Source: Eubacteriaceae bacterium | GTDB lineage: Bacteria; Bacillota; Clostridia; Lachnospirales; Lachnospiraceae | Reading direction: 5' to 3' | NCBI GenBank assembly: GCA_902362455.1 | Contig: CABIWJ010000007.1 | Coordinates: 1 to 64,000, forward strand | Length of the DNA: 64,000 bases | Shown: one piece after another, positions 22,152-30,973 of the stretch | Layout: each line of letters opens with the position of its first letter | How positions within the stretch are numbered: the first letter of the stretch is position 1 | Notes under the pieces: model-generated | Database searches by the model: none | What the model was told of the DNA's origin: nothing | The model's input: the letters and a program-made list of their open reading frames with translations, nothing else | Position numbers and translations under genes: made by a program

Positions 22152-22805
22152 GATACCGTTCCAAATACTGATACACTTAAGCTCTTATCTAAAGAATTTG
22201 ATGTTTCAATCAATACGCTTTTGGGAGAACCCAGAAAGCTGATCTGCCAGTGCTGCGGGATGCCAATTGATGATGAGTCCATATTGGGACGTGATAAGGA
22301 TGGCACATTAAATGAGGAGTATTGTAAATGGTGTTATGCAGATGGAACGTACACATATAACGATATGGATGAATTGATTGATGTATGTGTAAAGAATATG
22401 GTAAATGAAAGCTTTACCGAAGAACAGGCACGCACTTATCTGAAAGAAATGCTTCCAAAGTTAGATTATTGGAAAAGGTATGCTGAACTTAGTGATAATG
22501 GGCAGTTTGAAGAGTTTAAAAAGCAATTGATAAATGAAATTAATGATCTGCATATAGACGGACTTCCAAGGGTAGACAAACTAAATGCACTTGTGGGGAA
22601 ATATGTGAATCTGGAATATACTCTGCCGAATGGACAAAAAGTGAAATTCCTTGATGATCAGAAAACTTATCTAGGGAATCAACTGGAGTCCGAATTTGGA
22701 GGAGACAGGTGCTTCGGTATTCTGGCAGGCATGGATTTTATTCTGGTATGTACATATGAGAAAGCTGGTAAAAATCCAGAGCTGTTGATTTATAAAAAGA
22801 GATAA
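22041..22805 (+). CDS. Xre-family HTH regulator fused to a zinc-ribbon domain
   Basis: Residues 1-60 are a helix-turn-helix whose first 37 residues are identical to the regulator at 2656. Residues ~70-105 form a putative zinc ribbon (CQCCGMPIDDESILGR, then EEYCKWCYADG) of the kind that often stands alone in Firmicutes. A helical segment (FTEEQARTYLKEMLPKLDYW) and a C-terminal beta-rich domain (GKYVNLEYTLPNGQKVKFLD) follow. The combination suggests a regulator that senses metal or redox state. The gene shares its promoter region with the membrane-tethered paralogue. The 180 bp after it hold only broken reading-frame remnants. Confidence 0.8.
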   Translation: MLNENIKRIRKSKGLSQEELAIKLNVVRQTVSKWENGDTVPNTDTLKLLSKEFDVSINTLLGEPRKLICQCCGMPIDDESILGRDKDGTLNEEYCKWCYADGTYTYNDMDELIDVCVKNMVNESFTEEQARTYLKEMLPKLDYWKRYAELSDNGQFEEFKKQLINEINDLHIDGLPRVDKLNALVGKYVNLEYTLPNGQKVKFLDDQKTYLGNQLESEFGGDRCFGILAGMDFILVCTYEKAGKNPELLIYKKR

Positions 22806-22986
22806 TATAAACAAGTTCCTGGGAAATAATCAATTCAAACTTAGAGGAATGGATATTATGATGAACTATATCCGGAAAAGAAAGAAACGAAGGGCAAAAT
22901 ATACCCGAATATGACAATATGGTGGATATTGTAAATGCAACAAATTCAAAAAAAGTGTTTATCAATTTAGGAGTAGCAAAAAAGAT

Positions 22987-23607
22987 ATGAAGAATAAGTT
23001 ATTTTTGATAATCATGGTAGTTATGGTATGTTCATTGACCGCATGTGGGCAGCAGGAAACCGGAACTATGACTAATACCGGAAACAGTACAGAGCAGGTC
23101 GTTACGAGTGAAGATAATAGTGAGCTGGCAACAGCAGAAGATAATAATATGGAGCAAACAGAGACGAAGGAACAAAATCAATTACAGGATGTGAAGCCTT
23201 CATATAAAGAATTCAGAGGCATATTAGATGAAATTGATTCGAATATTCAGCCGGGAACAGCCGAAAATGGAATGAATTCTATTAAAACTGCAGCACATTT
23301 GCTTAACTGGGGAGTTGGAACCAGTATGACCACAGATGAGGTTAAAAAAGTGACAGTATCATGGCTTTCTGATAAAGGAAACTCTGAACAGGAGGAATTT
23401 TCGAATAAGCTTGCATCTGTGTATGATGTATATCAGAAATTATTAGGTCCTGATGCAAAAGAATTACTTGAGCAGGCAGGCTGTGATGATGCGGCATATC
23501 CATGGAGTGATGCTCCTGTTGAAACAATTGAAGCAATTGTAGATGTAGTACAGCTCCCGGAGGGTTACGAAAATGATAATCCGGGTGCAAATGCTCATGT
23601 TACATAG
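22987..23607 (+). CDS. Predicted lipoprotein
   Basis: This 206-residue protein has a lipoprotein signal peptide: positive start (MKNKLF), hydrophobic core (LIIMVVMVCS) and lipobox LTAC with the modified Cys at about residue 20. A low-complexity, acidic Thr/Glu/Asn linker (residues 20-65) leads to a folded domain beginning PSYKEFRGILDEIDSNIQPG. It should be anchored on the outer face of the membrane. I do not recognise the domain. It is possibly co-transcribed with the zinc-ribbon regulator upstream, but degenerate sequence lies between. Confidence 0.75.
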   Translation: MKNKLFLIIMVVMVCSLTACGQQETGTMTNTGNSTEQVVTSEDNSELATAEDNNMEQTETKEQNQLQDVKPSYKEFRGILDEIDSNIQPGTAENGMNSIKTAAHLLNWGVGTSMTTDEVKKVTVSWLSDKGNSEQEEFSNKLASVYDVYQKLLGPDAKELLEQAGCDDAAYPWSDAPVETIEAIVDVVQLPEGYENDNPGANAHVT

Positions 23608-23850
23608 AGAAGCAGGAACAAATATAGCAAGGACAGTCGCCCCATGCTATTCCGAAGCAAGGGAACACGGTAGAAATGTTTACAGATTTATGCTATCATA
23701 TATGCAACAGCATTGAACAGCGACGGTCTGGCGCAAACGCCATACCGCCGCTGCTGCTATCTCAAAAACTTTTTGAAAAACTTTCGGATTTGTTGTAAGT
23801 TTTCACTCTAAATCCATAGTACATAGGTAAGGGAGAAAGGAGGAGCCGCT

Positions 23851-24411
23851 TTGATAGAAGATGAAAAAATTATACAACTATTTTTCGAGCGTTCCGAGCA
23901 GGCAATCAAGGAGCTGGATTTGAAATATGGGAAAGTCTGTCACAAAGTATCATATAACATACTGCACAATAGACAGGACGCAGAAGAATGTGTCAATGAC
24001 GCTTATTTAGGAACATGGAACGCCATACCGCCACAGCGACCAAACCCTTTGCTGACATTCCTATGTAAAATTGTCCGCAATCTTTCCATCATGCGCCACC
24101 ATTCAAATACGGCTATAAAAAGAAACAGCACCTATGATGTTGCTTTAGAGGAATTAGAGGGATGTTTAGCGTCCGCAGCCACAGTTGAAGTGGAAATTGA
24201 AGCAGACGAATTGACCCGTATCATTGACAGTTTTCTTGAAACTCTGTCGCAGGAAAACCGGGTAATCTTTATGCGCCGCTATTGGTTTTCTGATACATAC
24301 CAGCAGATTGCAGAACGTGTCGGCATTACAGAAAACAATGCGGCTGTTCGTTTGACCCGCATTCGTAAACAAATGAAAGACTATCTAACAGAAAGAGAGG
24401 TTTCACTATGA
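23851..24411 (+). CDS. ECF-type RNA polymerase sigma factor
   Basis: This 186-residue sigma factor starts at a TTG (23851) with GGAGGAG six bases before it; no better in-frame ATG exists. Region 2 (HNRQDAEECVNDAYLGTWNA, then LCKIVRNLSIM) and region 4 (FLETLSQENRVIFMRRYWF, then HTH TYQQIAERVGITENNAAVRL) are clear. Its ATGA overlap with the next gene and overall sequence make it a close relative of the pair at the left edge of the window. It probably controls genes for envelope or antibiotic stress, but no target promoter can be named. Confidence 0.9.
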   Translation: MIEDEKIIQLFFERSEQAIKELDLKYGKVCHKVSYNILHNRQDAEECVNDAYLGTWNAIPPQRPNPLLTFLCKIVRNLSIMRHHSNTAIKRNSTYDVALEELEGCLASAATVEVEIEADELTRIIDSFLETLSQENRVIFMRRYWFSDTYQQIAERVGITENNAAVRLTRIRKQMKDYLTEREVSL

Positions 24412-25379
24412 AAGCAAAGAAATTTTCCGAAGCATTAGGAAATGTCCGTGATGAATATGTGAGTGAAGCTATCGCATATCAGAGTAAGCGCAAAAGTCGC
24501 AGTTGGCTCAAATGGGGAGTTGTTGCAGCTTGTCTGTGCCTGATAATGGTAGCTACGATTCCTCTTTGGCGGGGTAACTTTGTCAGCAATCAAGGTAACG
24601 AAGATAAAATTCAAGGTAACAAGGATAAAATTCAAGGTAACGAGGATAAAATCATTGATTCCGAGAATGGTGTGTCCATTCCAAAACTGGATGTAAACTT
24701 GTCTAACGATGTTGAGGCAGACATGATAGGATTCTTCATCTATCAAGGAAACTGCTATGTACAATATGAATGGTTTGATAATGCAGAGAGTATTGTCGGC
24801 GAATACCTTGGAACAGCATCCGGTTTAATTGATGAGTGGACGCCTGGAGATGGATATGTAGAACTTGCAGGTAGTGTCAGAGGTGATTTCTATTCTGTAA
24901 ACGGGTATGATCCTAATTTCATGCTGTGTATGAAGTACGATGACGGACAGGTTTCTACCTACATCTGTAATTCCGGCATTACGCTCAAATACGGCTCCGA
25001 ATTGTATGAAAAAAGGTTGCACCTGTCCGAAAACTACAGTGCGGTGCAGTTTGAAACACGTGAGTCATGGTATTACAGCAAAGACGAGGTTCATTCTCTG
25101 AATGGCGACGCAGAAACCGTCCAGTCCTTCTTAAATGCACTGAATACCGCAGAGTTTATACTGTGGTCAGATGTACCCGAAAAGGAAGGTTACACAACAT
25201 CTTCCATCTATGACACAGAAATGTACCATGTGTATTTTGAGATGAAAAATGGCTTAGTTGTTCATCTCCAACTGTACGAAAACGGGTATGTACGTTTTCG
25301 GGGAATGCCGGATATCTGTGTGCAACTCTCTCCCGATGACTATACTCCGTTTATAGACTTGATGAATAGAACATCGTAA
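24408..25379 (+). CDS. Membrane-anchored anti-sigma-like protein
   Basis: The 323-residue protein overlaps the sigma gene by 4 bp. It has a cytoplasmic N terminus of ~40 residues, one membrane helix (WGVVAACLCLIMVATIPLW) and a large external domain. Right after the helix lie three 7-residue repeats based on GNxDKIQ, encoded by a 21-bp tandem repeat. The external domain (EADMIGFFIYQGNCYVQYEW onward) is of unrecognised type. Topology and coupling suggest it holds the sigma factor inactive until a signal is sensed outside; this is inferred from operon structure. Confidence 0.72.
   Translation: MKAKKFSEALGNVRDEYVSEAIAYQSKRKSRSWLKWGVVAACLCLIMVATIPLWRGNFVSNQGNEDKIQGNKDKIQGNEDKIIDSENGVSIPKLDVNLSNDVEADMIGFFIYQGNCYVQYEWFDNAESIVGEYLGTASGLIDEWTPGDGYVELAGSVRGDFYSVNGYDPNFMLCMKYDDGQVSTYICNSGITLKYGSELYEKRLHLSENYSAVQFETRESWYYSKDEVHSLNGDAETVQSFLNALNTAEFILWSDVPEKEGYTTSSIYDTEMYHVYFEMKNGLVVHLQLYENGYVRFRGMPDICVQLSPDDYTPFIDLMNRTS
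24594..24656 (+). repeat. 21-bp tandem repeat, three units, in coding sequence
   Basis: Three near-identical units start GGTAACGAAGATAAAATTCA, GGTAACAAGGATAAAATTCA and GGTAACGAGGATAAAATCAT. They encode a heptapeptide repeat just outside the membrane. Copy number could vary by slippage without frameshift. Confidence 0.85.
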
Positions 25380-25519
25380 TCAAAAAATCAGCAAAATAGT
25401 AAAATCGATTGCCCATGCTCGTTGGTAATCAAAGGAGCAACAGTCTAAACTGCTATCGCTCCCGTTCATTATGAGAATAAAAAACTGAATACCCGCCGCA
25501 CATCACAGCGGCATACCAG

Positions 25520-25566
25520 CCGAAAAGGAACTGCTGTCTTAACCGATGGCAGTTTTCTTTTTCGGG
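25520..25566 (+). terminator. Terminator after the sigma/anti-sigma operon, in a gene-free gap
   Basis: CCGAAAAGGAACTGC pairs with GCAGTTTTCTTTTTCGG across a short loop, giving a long A/T-flanked hairpin. The gap 25380-25696 contains no gene. A second small GC-rich inverted repeat (GCCGC/GCGGC) lies near 25493-25512. Confidence 0.65.
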
Positions 25567-25696
25567 AAGTATTCAAGAAGTCATTAAGTCTTGAGTGTAA
25601 TGGAAGTGGTAGGAAAGTTCACAAAGGTGTGATATAATGTACTAAATTGAGAGCGACAAAAAAAGTAATTTAGTGTTGAGAAAAAGGTGTTAATAT

Positions 25697-26773
25697 ATGA
25701 AGAAAAAAATAAGTTTAATATTAAGCATAATATTATATTTAGTTGCTATATTTATTTTGCTATATTATTTTAGTGTAGAGTTTAATGAATTATTACGTTT
25801 AAGTCCAACGGGAAGAATAGTATTATTACTATCAGGTTGTCTTTTTATGTATTTTGGTGGTTTAGTTTTAACAAAATATATAGATAAGAAATATAAGAAT
25901 AAGGTTTTAAAAATAAATATAGGTATATGGTTTATTTTATATATTATATTATTATCAACACTTACCTTATTTGATGATTACTTTTTTAGAGAAAATTTTA
26001 ATATATTGAATTGGAATAGTGAATTGTTTAGAAGTTATATGTCTAACTCATTTAATTTAATTCCATTTAAAACAATATTTGGTTACATTACAAAGTTTAT
26101 TAGTGGAGATATTGCACCATATATATTTATATATAATATTTTAGGAAATGCAGTTGCTTTAATGCCTTTTGCCTTTTTCTTACCAATATTATTAAAAAAA
26201 CAAAAGAAATTTAAAAACTTTTTAGTAACTATGATTTGTATAGTTATAGGTATTGAACTGTTGCAATTTATTACAATGTCTGGTTGTTGCGATATAGATG
26301 ATGTGATTTTAAATGTAGTAGGTGCATTAGTTATGTTTGGTATATTGCGAATAAAATCAATCAACCAATTAATAAGAAACATATTTCTTTTAGAAAAAAA
26401 TAAAATTGATTATAAAGATTTAGTAAAAAAGATTATTATTATTTTAATACCAATTATCTGTATTATTGGAGTTGTTTTTATAAGTGAAAATAAGTATATA
26501 GATAAAAATAGTCAAACTTTTACACACTTAAAGATAATAGATAAAACAAAAGAAGAAAATATTGCTTGTAATACTGCATTAGAACAATTTTATGAAGATA
26601 AAGAATATATATATTATTTTCCTTGCGAAAAAAGTAAATATGTAATAGTTATATATTCTAATGGTTATCAAGAAACTGTAAAATCATCTTTAGAATATGG
26701 AGATATAACTATTGAAGATTTAGAAAGAAATAATATAGAATTTATCAAACAGAAAAAAGATATGAGTAACTGA
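25697..26773 (+). CDS. VanZ-family membrane protein, very AT-rich
   Basis: This 358-residue protein has about seven membrane helices. The VanZ domain (residues ~80-220) shows the family landmarks NLIPFKTI, YNILGNAVALMPFAFFLPIL, IELLQF and DIDDVILNVVGAL. VanZ contributes to teicoplanin resistance in enterococci; most relatives are uncharacterised. The C-terminal ~100 residues add a helix and an external domain. The gene is far more AT-rich than its neighbours, with almost exclusive A/T third positions, and so is probably a recent import. The ATG at 25697 follows AAAAAGGTGTTAATAT, a weak ribosome binding site. Confidence 0.85.
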   Translation: MKKKISLILSIILYLVAIFILLYYFSVEFNELLRLSPTGRIVLLLSGCLFMYFGGLVLTKYIDKKYKNKVLKINIGIWFILYIILLSTLTLFDDYFFRENFNILNWNSELFRSYMSNSFNLIPFKTIFGYITKFISGDIAPYIFIYNILGNAVALMPFAFFLPILLKKQKKFKNFLVTMICIVIGIELLQFITMSGCCDIDDVILNVVGALVMFGILRIKSINQLIRNIFLLEKNKIDYKDLVKKIIIILIPIICIIGVVFISENKYIDKNSQTFTHLKIIDKTKEENIACNTALEQFYEDKEYIYYFPCEKSKYVIVIYSNGYQETVKSSLEYGDITIEDLERNNIEFIKQKKDMSN

Positions 26774-27097
26774 TAAATACCAATTGTTGCCATCCATAAA
26801 GCAGATGGAAACAGATGGGAAGGTGTCGCTTCGTGGTTTGATTCAAGGGCACTTTTATTTGGATGGTCATTTTCTGCAAAAAAGGGACACTTTCTGCAAG
26901 ACATATGGCATTTCATTTTATTCTATGCTATTATTACAAATGATACAATAAATCGTTCTGAATAAAGTGTTTTTCAGGAAACATCCAATGTAGAAATTTT
27001 GATTATATAACCACCTTGATTTTTCGGAGTTTAAGAATATAATAATATCAAATCAGGATTTAGTAAATCAGGATTAGATACATGAGGAGGTGTTTTT
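26774..27097. other. Gene-free stretch with decayed coding sequence
   Basis: Bases 26786-26940 translate on the plus strand into a plausible protein tail (ASWFDSRALLFGWSFSAKKG) without a start. I cannot name it. Near 27047-27077 the words AAATCAGGATTTAGT and AAATCAGGATTAGAT form a short tandem repeat before the next gene. No strong promoter was identified. Confidence 0.4.
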
Positions 27098-28549
27098 ATG
27101 TTTATAGGCAGAGAAGCAGAACTACAATTCCTAAACGATAAATATGAAGAAAACAAAGGACAGTTGATTGTCTTGTACGGCAGACGACGTGTTGGAAAAA
27201 CGGAAACCCTCAGAGAGTTTTGCAAAGGCAAGTCGCACATTTTCTTTTCCTGTACTCAGACAACTGACAGGATGTAGCTTGCAAAGTTTTCAAAACAACT
27301 CTTGAAAGAGGATATTCCTGCAAAGCAATATGTTACGGAGTTCGCTGATTGGGAAAAAGCATTCAGAGCTGTTTTGGATTTGCCTTATGGGGATGAAAAG
27401 AAACTTGTCATCATTGATGAGTTCCCGTATATGTGTCGAGGAAATAAAAGTATCCCTTCCATTTTGCAGAATTTGTGGGACGCAGAATTTAAGAACAGTA
27501 ATGTAATGCTGATTCTTTGCGGTAGTGCAATGAGCTTTATCGAGAAAGAATTGCTTGCTGAAAAGAATCCGTTGTACGGCAGAGCTACCGGAATTTACAA
27601 GATGAAAGAAATGGGATTTTATGATGCTGTAAAATTCTTTCCGGACTACTCACCTAAAGACAAAGTGCTTACCTATGCTGTGCTTGGAGGTATTCCTCAT
27701 TATCTGAACCAATGGAATCCAAAACTGTCTGTGGCGGAAAATATTAAACGCAACATCCTGACAAAAGGTTGTATTCTATACAGCGAGGTAGATTTCCTGC
27801 TTCATCAGGAACTGAGAGAAACACCGATATATAACTCCATTATTGAAGCTGTGGCACTTGGTAACACGAAACTCAATGACATCAGTCAAAAGTCGCTTGT
27901 TGAGGATACTTCAAAGACGAGCGTATATTTGAAGAACCTTATCGAATTAGGAATAGTGGAAAGAGAGTTTTCCGTTGACGCCGGAATAAAAGATCAGGCA
28001 AATACCAACAGAGGTACTTACCGCCTGACGGATAATTTCTTCCGTTTTTGGTATGCTTTTGGATATACGAATTTCTCTCAGCTTGAGGATGGAGATGTCG
28101 AAGGCGTTTACGATTATGCGGTAGAACCGCTGTTACACGAATTTGCTTCTTTCAGCTTTGAGGATGTATGCAAGGAATTTGTTCGTGAAATGCAAAAGAA
28201 AAATGAACTGCCATTCCGTTATAACAAAATGGGAAGATGGGTTGGAAAAACAACGGTTCGTGATAATAATGCGGTTGATGGTTTGAGAGTGGCTGAAACA
28301 AAGATAGACCTGCTTGGAATTGGCAGGGGTGCAAAGAAATATCTTGTCGGTGAATGTAAGTTTAAGAAGTCACCGTTTAGCTATTCCGAATATCTCGACA
28401 CACTTGCAAAACTAACACCGTTGAAGCAGAAGGCGAAATTCTACTATGCACTGTTTTCAGAAAGCGGTTTTGATGATAAGATTGAGAGTGCTGCCGAAGA
28501 AAATGATGTGCGGTTATATACACTTGAGGATATTGTAAATTATAAGTAG
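27098..28549 (+). pseudogene. AAA ATPase with DUF234-type C terminus, interrupted by an in-frame TAG
   Basis: The frame from the ATG at 27098 (preceded by GAGGAGGTG) encodes MFIGREAELQFLNDKYEENK, Walker A GRRRVGKTE, Walker B KLVIIDEFPYM, a winged-helix region and a restriction-nuclease-like DUF234 C terminus (GRGAKKYLVGECKF). Together these are the usual 480-residue archaeal-type ATPase seen in many anaerobes. A single TAG at 27275-27277 (codon 60, after TTDRM) splits it; the rest is intact, so the change looks recent. No start with a ribosome binding site lies downstream. If read through, it would be full length. Confidence 0.8.
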
Positions 28550-28720
28550 TTCATTGAACATCACAACCTATAAAAGTAATGACTTCTTTCCGAGTGCTTG
28601 CAGAGGTATCGGCAAATCCTACTTTCTTCGGCTGGGGGTTCAGGTACTCGGACCGGAGAAGGTCAAGGAGCAGTATTAGCAAATGGTTGTTCAGGCGAGT
28701 GAAAATATGAAGTAAATAAA
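28550..28720 (+). pseudogene. Decayed C-terminal fragment, possibly of a WYL-type regulator
   Basis: The frame from 28551 reads SLNITTYKSNDFFPS, then YFLRLGVQVLGPEKVKEQY, a stop, and QMVVQASENMK before a second stop. The pattern of a beta strand followed by VLGPEKVKEQ resembles the closing segment of WYL-domain regulators, but the match is short. The first 33 bases resemble 32884-32916 at the other end of the biotin operon. The rest of the gap to 28882 shows nothing recognisable. Confidence 0.3.
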
Positions 28721-28881
28721 CTTAGAGTTGAGATTAAGGGTACTCTTGATTCGTCAAGTATATAAATTAGAAGAAACTGCAATTATGGCTGTTGGGATTC
28801 TTTTCTGTTTTAAACGGAAGAGAAAAAATGAGCTGACAGAGGTTTAGTATCGCTTGATATAATAATAGAGCTGTCCATTAA

Positions 28882-28926
28882 ACACCCCTGATACATTTTA
28901 ACCGAAATGTGTCAGGGGTGTTTTTA
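28882..28926 (+). terminator. Terminator upstream of the biotin operon
   Basis: ACACCCCTGA and ACATTT pair with AAATGT and TCAGGGGTGT, with one unpaired base, followed by TTTTTA. It insulates the bio operon from upstream genes. Confidence 0.82.
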
Positions 28927-28949
28927 TGAGAGAATCGTATTTTTTAAAA

Positions 28950-29005
28950 TGTCAACCAGTAAATAAACGAATAGGTTGACAAAAGAGGATGAAGTTTGAT
29001 ATAAT
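28950..29005 (+). promoter_or_regulatory. BirA operator overlapping the bio promoter
   Basis: TGTCAACC (28950-28957), 16 bases, then GGTTGACA (28974-28981) match the two-half-site BirA operator of Firmicutes. The right half-site supplies the -35 TTGACA (28976-28981), with -10 TATAAT at 29000-29005 (18-bp spacer). Repression when biotin is plentiful is expected. Confidence 0.88.
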
Positions 29006-29028
29006 TTCTTCGTTAAAGAAGTGTTAAA

Positions 29029-29430
29029 ATGACGACCAAAGAAAAAATACTCGAATTATTTGAATCAAACAGAGATACTTATTTTTCGGGAGAAGAACTT
29101 GCCCAAAAACTTTCTATATCCCGGACAGCGGTTTGGAAAGCTGTCAAAACATTGCAGAACGAAGGTTATGCAATTGACGCTGTAACAAATAAAGGCTACT
29201 GTCTTTCAGCAAAAACAGATATTTTGTCAGCACAGGGAATCACAAAATACCTGCGTACTGAAATTAAAGATATGAATATTTCTGTTATGGATATAGTGGA
29301 TTCCACCCAAGAACTACTCTGCAAAATTTCGGAATCAATATTTATCAACCGAAAAACGGATTTCCAAAAGAAATATCACGATGGCACAGAAGATTGTTGT
29401 TCATCGGGCAAAATCAGTATTAGAATTTAA
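29029..29430 (+). CDS. Truncated BirA: biotin-operon repressor without ligase domain
   Basis: The 133-residue product has a complete BirA winged helix-turn-helix (LAQKLSISRTAVWKAVKTLQ, then GYAIDAVTNKGYCL) and the start of the ligase domain (ISVMDIVDSTQELL). The family's GRGRxGR biotinyl-AMP loop and all later parts are missing; the last ~35 residues (after ISESIFINRK) have no family resemblance. Full BirA is about 325 residues. It sits first in the operon whose promoter carries a BirA operator, so it could be a DNA-binding-only repressor or simply a decayed gene. A second, intact ligase should exist elsewhere in the genome. Confidence 0.8.
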   Translation: MTTKEKILELFESNRDTYFSGEELAQKLSISRTAVWKAVKTLQNEGYAIDAVTNKGYCLSAKTDILSAQGITKYLRTEIKDMNISVMDIVDSTQELLCKISESIFINRKTDFQKKYHDGTEDCCSSGKISIRI

Positions 29431-29439
29431 GGAGATTAT

Positions 29440-29994
29440 ATGCAAGAAAATAAAACCAAAGATTTAATTATGTGTTCCCTTTTTGTCGCTCTGATTGTTG
29501 TAGGAGCGTTTATCAAAATTCCCATTCCTGTTGTACCATTCACTTTACAGCTTTTATTTACAATGATGGCAGGACTTTTGCTTGGCGGAAAACTCGGAGC
29601 TTTGTCCGTTTGTATTTATATTTTTATGGGACTTCTCGGTATTCCTGTGTTTGCAGAAGGCGGTGGCCTTGCGTATGTTTTAAAGCCGAGCTTCGGATAT
29701 ATTATTGGTTTCGCCGTTGCGTCCTATGTGACAGGCGTTATTGCCAATAGGGCATATAAACCAAGCTATAAACGCTTGCTTGTCGCCAACTTTATCGGTC
29801 TTGGAATTGTTTATCTGTTCGGAATGGTTTATTACTATCTGATGAGCAATTTCTATCTCGGAAACCCAATCGGCTTATGGCCGCTATTCATATATTGCTT
29901 TATTTTAGCGGTGCCCGGCGATATTGTGTTGTGTATTCTCGGAGCGTTTCTTGGGAAAAGACTGATTCCTATTATGAAAAAAAGCAAAATGTGA
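29440..29994 (+). CDS. bioY: Biotin transporter BioY (ECF S-component)
   Basis: This 184-residue membrane protein has about six helices and the BioY pattern: VGAFIKIPIPVVPFTLQLLF, MMAGLLLGGKLGALSVCIYI, FMGLLGIPVFAEGGG and YIIGFAVASYVTGVIA. BioY binds biotin and works with shared ECF ATPases and transmembrane protein, which are not encoded here. The ATG follows AAGGAGATTAT. It is the second gene of the bio operon and starts 9 bp after the truncated birA, so biotin uptake and synthesis share one control. Confidence 0.93.
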   Translation: MQENKTKDLIMCSLFVALIVVGAFIKIPIPVVPFTLQLLFTMMAGLLLGGKLGALSVCIYIFMGLLGIPVFAEGGGLAYVLKPSFGYIIGFAVASYVTGVIANRAYKPSYKRLLVANFIGLGIVYLFGMVYYYLMSNFYLGNPIGLWPLFIYCFILAVPGDIVLCILGAFLGKRLIPIMKKSKM

Positions 29995-30004
29995 GGATAT
30001 AAAA

Positions 30005-30973
30005 ATGAATCTTAATGAATTAACAAACGAAGTTATGAACGGCAGACAAATCACAAAAGAAGAGGCATTATTTCTGTATGAGCAGCCTCTCTCTGAGTTG
30101 TGTAAAAATGCTGATAAAATCCGTCAGCACTTTTGCGCTAATCAATTTGACATTTGCACAATCATCAATGCCAAAAGCGGAAACTGTTCTGAAAACTGCA
30201 GGTTTTGCGCACAATCAGCTCATAATCATACCTGTGCCACGAAGTATCCGTTGCTTCCGAAAGAAGAAATTTTAAAGCAGGCAAATATAAATCACGAACA
30301 GGGTGTTCTTCGCTATTCAATCGTAACATCAGGTAAACGCTTATCTGATGCGGAAGTAGATGAAATGTGCGAAGTTGTTCGGGAAATTAAAGAAAAAGTC
30401 GGCATTTCCGTTTGTGTTTCTTTTGGATTGTTGAATGAACAGCAGTTTCGTAAGCTGAAAGAAGCAGGTGTGACAAGAGTACATAATAATCTCGAAACCT
30501 CACGCAGGAATTTTACTAACATCTGCACCACTCATACCTTTGACGATAAAGTACAGGCAATCCGTTCAGCACAGGCAGCGGGACTGTCTGTTTGCAGCGG
30601 AGGCATTATGGGACTTGGTGAAACCGCCGAAGACAGAATTGATATGGCGTTCAGTCTGCGTGAACTTGGCATTAAAAGCGTACCTGTAAATATGCTGAAC
30701 CCAATCCCCGGTACTCCGTTCGGAAGCAATAAGAAATTGACGGAAGAAGATATGCGCAGAATTGTGGCTGTTTATCGTTTCATACTTCCGACAGCTTCGA
30801 TTCGTCTTGCAGGCGGCAGAGGTCTGCTCCCCGATAAAGGCAAAGGATGTTTTGTTTCGGGCGCTAATGCGGCAATCTCAGGAGATATGCTGACAACTGC
30901 GGGAATTACAACAAAAACAGATATGGAACTATTAAATGAACTTGGATACGAGGCGAAAATTTGCAATGAGTAA
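30005..30973 (+). CDS. bioB: Biotin synthase
   Basis: This 322-residue radical SAM enzyme converts dethiobiotin to biotin by sulfur insertion. The SAM-binding [4Fe-4S] motif CSENCRFC is seen in NAKSGNCSENCRFCAQSAHN. Other BioB landmarks are the YSIVTSGK segment, HNNLETSRRNF, CSGGIMGLGET, NMLNPIPGTPFG, and an Arg in the RLAGGRG segment near the auxiliary cluster. Length is normal. The ATG follows GAGGATATAAAA. The 3' end overlaps bioD by 8 bp. Confidence 0.96.
   Translation: MNLNELTNEVMNGRQITKEEALFLYEQPLSELCKNADKIRQHFCANQFDICTIINAKSGNCSENCRFCAQSAHNHTCATKYPLLPKEEILKQANINHEQGVLRYSIVTSGKRLSDAEVDEMCEVVREIKEKVGISVCVSFGLLNEQQFRKLKEAGVTRVHNNLETSRRNFTNICTTHTFDDKVQAIRSAQAAGLSVCSGGIMGLGETAEDRIDMAFSLRELGIKSVPVNMLNPIPGTPFGSNKKLTEEDMRRIVAVYRFILPTASIRLAGGRGLLPDKGKGCFVSGANAAISGDMLTTAGITTKTDMELLNELGYEAKICNE

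Noticed and set aside
23597..23716. 39-codon frame after the lipoprotein gene (ARTVAPCYSEAREHGRNVYR)
   Set aside because: It reads like the tail of a protein but has no start signal and no recognised family, and it is followed by a hairpin at 23719-23752; too short to support as a gene.
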